The position numbers and the translations under genes are program-made. Positions 57,461 through 60,000 of a DNA stretch of 60,000 nt are shown in pieces (the first letter of the stretch is position 1; each line of letters opens with the position of its first letter). The DNA comes from Mesostigma viride (lineage: Eukaryota > Streptophyta > Mesostigmatophyceae > Mesostigmatales > Mesostigmataceae). The DNA lies in contig RPFO01000084.1 in the NCBI GenBank assembly GCA_009746045.1, positions 950,176 through 1,010,175 on the forward strand, read 5' to 3'. A model generated the notes under the pieces. It saw nothing but the letters and a program-made list of their open reading frames with translations. It was not told the origin of the DNA and did not search any database.

Positions 57461-57699
57461 TATTTTTTTCCCCATTTTCATACGGAAATCTTGCGTATGG
57501 CGTATAATACGCGCCATACGGCGTATTATACGCCGTATGGCTGTTCACTGACGAATTGCGTCTACCTGGTTGGTACGAGCTACGTGCCCTACTAGTTGTA
57601 ATCTACACTGCTTTAGATCAGGTGTAGCTAGTGATAAGTGGCAATGTGCCCAAGTACAAGTCCTCCTTTGCGCATGGGGGCGGGCGCATTAGCCCACAC

Positions 57700-57960
57700 G
57701 AATTCAGATTGACCGCTATTGGTGACTGCCGGCCGTCCAGTTTTTTTCTCGAGGTCGACTGTGAGGGTCCACGTGTGTCAGCTCGACGGCGCCATTAACG
57801 TGAGAACCGTGAGGACCAGGACCTTGAACAGGCCGGTCCTGAGCTGCTTTTCCCGCTTGCCCAGGGGCTTGCACCATATGGAGGGCGCGCTCAACAAATT
57901 TAAGGCGGAGCGCGTGCCAGGTGCGGGCTCATCTTGTACGTACGCTACATTACGAGAAGA
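57700..57960 (-). pseudogene. LINE reverse transcriptase thumb fragment
   Basis: In reverse: WHALRLKFVERALHMVQAPG, then LFKVLVLTVLTLM, then HTWTLTVDLEKKLDG (with one stop). This is the LFK..VL.VLTYG.ETWTLT signature of LINE thumbs, distinct in sequence from LINE-Y. Strongly decayed and isolated. Confidence 0.55.
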
Positions 57961-59042
57961 AGGCCGTCCACGAGCTAGGGCGCCCTAGCGATACCTGGCC
58001 TGCGCTGGTTGTCTCCTTAAAATACGTACAGTACCAACCCGCGGTAACGCAACTAGTTACGCAACTAATCAAAAAAAATTAAATGACGTATTTATATGAA
58101 GGAAGTGTAGGGCTATCCAACGCCACCTTCCGTTGCGTAAAAGCTTATGTCTACAGAAAGATACGGGGTCAGGAAGAATCGCCATAGCCAGTTCCGCAAG
58201 TGGCACTCACCAATTTTGCGGTTCCGCAACGAGGGAGAAACGGGGAGAAACGCAACAAACATGGGGTACCCTCGATGTAGGGGCCAATAATGAACTGACG
58301 CGTTGCGGTTAAAAAGGATGCGGCGGAAGTCAGAAGTCTGAAATTCGATCCTCAGTTATTTACGTCTGGCTTCCTCGTATTTACGAAAGGTGCGTAAGGG
58401 CTGCCACCGGTACGTACAGCCGCCATGCCATATCGACGTGTTAAAATTTGGCATACACGCCAAACTTAATTTTGCCCGACAGGCTCATGAAATATAATGT
58501 GTTCGCTTGGACTGTTTATATGTACTGAAAGCATAGCATCATTGACGATGGCTTGTGCGAAATTCGCACATTATGTAAAGTATAAATCGTGGACGTGCAT
58601 AACGTGTACCAAAAAATGTGGACGCGGTGTATGTCATTCATCGTGAACGTGTACCCTCGTCCGGCGCACGCATTACATACACGTGTACGTAAGACAGGAC
58701 AACAGCTATCTATGTATGAACTATCTCCTTATCTTAGCTTCTAATTTAATTTATAGAAGTGGGGATAAACAGTATGCAGCGCATGCCTTTCACGTACTTA
58801 AATACATGTCTACCCTTATGTAGGCGCTCTTATCTGACACTTTTCCGCATAATATTATAACTGCCTGTACATGTAAGTGGGTGCACACGGGTGTACACTC
58901 CGGGTGTACACGGGTGTACACGCCGGGTGCACTTCGGTCTACTGCCACACGCTAAGGCGCTTTTGTATGCACTGTATGTGGTGGCGTGATCCACAACGTC
59001 GTTGTGGGTCACGCTACACTTCGGCCCACCGCCACGCTTAAG
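57961..59042. other. Intergenic
   Basis: No gene found. 58877-58930 has GGGTGTACAC repeats. 58984-59015 is a near-perfect inverted repeat (gcgtgatccacaacg / cgttgtgggtcacgc). Confidence 0.4.
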
Positions 59043-59155
59043 GCTCCGTGACTCCGCGACGCGAGCACGAGTTTAATTATATAATTCATTAATGTATTCC
59101 AGCAGCAAATTAATTAATTAAATAAACTCGTGCTCGCGTCGCGGAGTCACGGAGC
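59043..59155. repeat. 33-bp perfect inverted repeat with AT-rich loop
   Basis: 59043-59075 and 59123-59155 are exact reverse complements (gctccgtgactccgcgacgc...). The 47-bp spacer is AT/ATTA-rich. It could be a short MITE or a LINE tail hairpin. Confidence 0.85.
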
Positions 59156-59400
59156 ACGTGTCTATTAATTAATTAATTAATGTGCACAAAATTAATTAAT
59201 TAATTAACTAGCTTATTAATTAATTGGCGTGTCACGAGTTGAATACAAAATTTAAACTGATGAATTGGCGTCTCCGCATGGGCAGAGGACATGCATGGGG
59301 GTGCTAGTCCTCTTTAAGTGATTTGGAGAAAGATGATGGACATGGCCACGTGGGCCCATGGTCATGAATTTATTGATTAATTAATAGACACGTGACTGTG
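59156..59400. repeat. ATTA-rich tails and LINE-Y-like ends
   Basis: ATTA tracts at 59164-59182, 59191-59205 and 59213-59225. cacgtgtctattaatt (59156) and ttaatagacacgtgactg (59379) are LINE-Y 3'-end motifs. Confidence 0.5.
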
Positions 59401-59552
59401 CAGGTCATAGAGGCCAACAAGCCCCATGCAGTGGGGAAGGAACGTGTTTTCAAACGAGGGCGGCATGCCAACCAAGACCCCTAGGGTCGCGACCATCACA
59501 AAGAGAACATAGAACTGTTTTGTAGATAGCTTTGACCGGTAGGATTGCGTGC

Positions 59553-60000
59553 ACCCCTCCCTCCCTCCCTCCCTCCCTCCCTCCCTCCCTCCCTCCCTCC
59601 CTCCCTCCCTCCCTCCCTCCCTCCCTCCCTCCTCCCTCCCTCCCTCCCTCCCTCCCTCCCTCCCTCCCTCCCTCCTCCCTCCCTCCCTCCCTCCCTCCTC
59701 CTCCCTCCCTCCCTCCCTCCCTCCATCCATCCACCCTAAACCCTCCCTCCCTCCCTCCCTCCCTCCCTCCCTCCCTCTATCCATCCATCCACCCTAAACC
59801 CTCCCTCCCTCCCTCCCTCCCTCCCTCCCTCCCTCCCTCCCTCCCTCCCTCCCTCCCTCCCTCCCTCCCTCCCTCCCTCCCTCCCTCCCTCCCTCCCTCC
59901 CTCCCTCCCTCCCTCCCTCCCTCCCTCCACCCTAAACCCTCCCTCCCTCCCTCCCTCCCTCCCTCCCTCCCTCCCTCCACCCTAAACCCTCCCTCCCTCC
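59553..60000 (+). repeat. (CCCT)n satellite with interspersed CCCTAAA units
   Basis: Almost pure CCCT/CCTC repeats, divided by CATCCATCCACCCTAAACCC blocks at about 59722-59742, 59777-59800, 59927-59940 and 59977-59990. CCCTAAA is the plant-type telomere unit. The array runs off the window. The minus strand is G-rich (GGGA)n and could form G-quadruplexes. Confidence 0.95.

Larger units (their letters stand above)
56236..57550. mobile_element. hAT-like non-autonomous TIR element
   Basis: 8-bp target duplication acgaattg at 56228-56235 and 57551-57558. Ends CAGTGTACAGCCATACG and reversed CAGTGAACAGCCATACG. The subterminal regions are packed with CATACG/TACGC motifs and palindromes such as gcgtattatacgc. 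An 8-bp duplication with CAG-starting ends is the hAT pattern. 1315 bp; no transposase domain found. Confidence 0.8.

Noticed and set aside
59377-59980. Gly-Arg-Glu and Pro-Ser-Leu repeat ORFs
   Set aside because: Artefacts of the (CCCT)n satellite.

Overview
Eukaryotic nuclear DNA, most likely from the green lineage (an alga or a relative). Three things point there. A spliced minus-strand gene reads as a plant-type Alba protein. The coding segments are GC-rich with GT-AG introns of 1-5 kb. CCCTAAA, the plant-type telomere unit, occurs near the right edge. No species can be named from the sequence. About two thirds of the window is transposable elements nested in each other; the only host gene I can support is the Alba gene at about 34.0-47.8 kb (perhaps to 48.7 kb).

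1-32 kb is a nest of elements. (i) At least seven copies of a retroelement I call half-LINE: it encodes only an L1-ORF1p-like RNA-binding protein, has no reverse transcriptase, and ends in a 3' hairpin plus an ATTA-rich tail. (ii) A non-LTR retrotransposon at 10700-14642 with an N-terminal RING-H2 finger, zinc fingers, reverse transcriptase and a restriction-like endonuclease, plus four 5'-truncated copies. All five copies sit in (AT)n runs with perfect 12-17 bp target duplications, and several lie inside half-LINE copies. (iii) A decayed copia-order LTR element (862-5496) with gag and integrase. (iv) A TIR element (18910-21811) carrying a PHD-like gene, a Met/Gly/His hexanucleotide array and a 56-bp perfect palindrome. 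(v) A MITE with internal tandem repeats (24174-24942). (vi) Two LINE families, here called X and Y, seen only as 3' ends and clustered tail-to-tail at 26.8-32 kb. (vii) A TTAA-flanked 1.7-kb element (27252-28942) that splits a LINE-Y open frame.

32-50 kb is AT-richer and mostly intron or intergenic. It holds the Alba gene on the minus strand (six exons found; the 5' end is not fully resolved). Its introns carry a second TTAA element (42297-43995) and a small MITE (44963-45144); another small MITE (47982-48164) lies just upstream of the first secure exon.

50-60 kb: a divergent half-LINE (50.4-51.55 kb, minus) is interrupted by a young LTR retrotransposon (51554-55902, minus). This has 688-bp LTRs, a 5-bp target duplication and an extra 306-aa ORF ending in a SUMO-interacting-motif-like tail. 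Next come a 1315-bp hAT-like element with an 8-bp duplication, a LINE thumb fragment, a 33-bp perfect inverted repeat with ATTA-rich DNA, and a (CCCT)n satellite with embedded CCCTAAA units running off the window.

How the parts may work together (inference): the half-LINEs probably borrow the reverse transcriptase of LINE-X, because both end in the same CTCC-CAAC-GGAG hairpin followed by an AT-rich tail. The RING/endonuclease LINE uses the AT-rich spots of the half-LINEs as landing sites.
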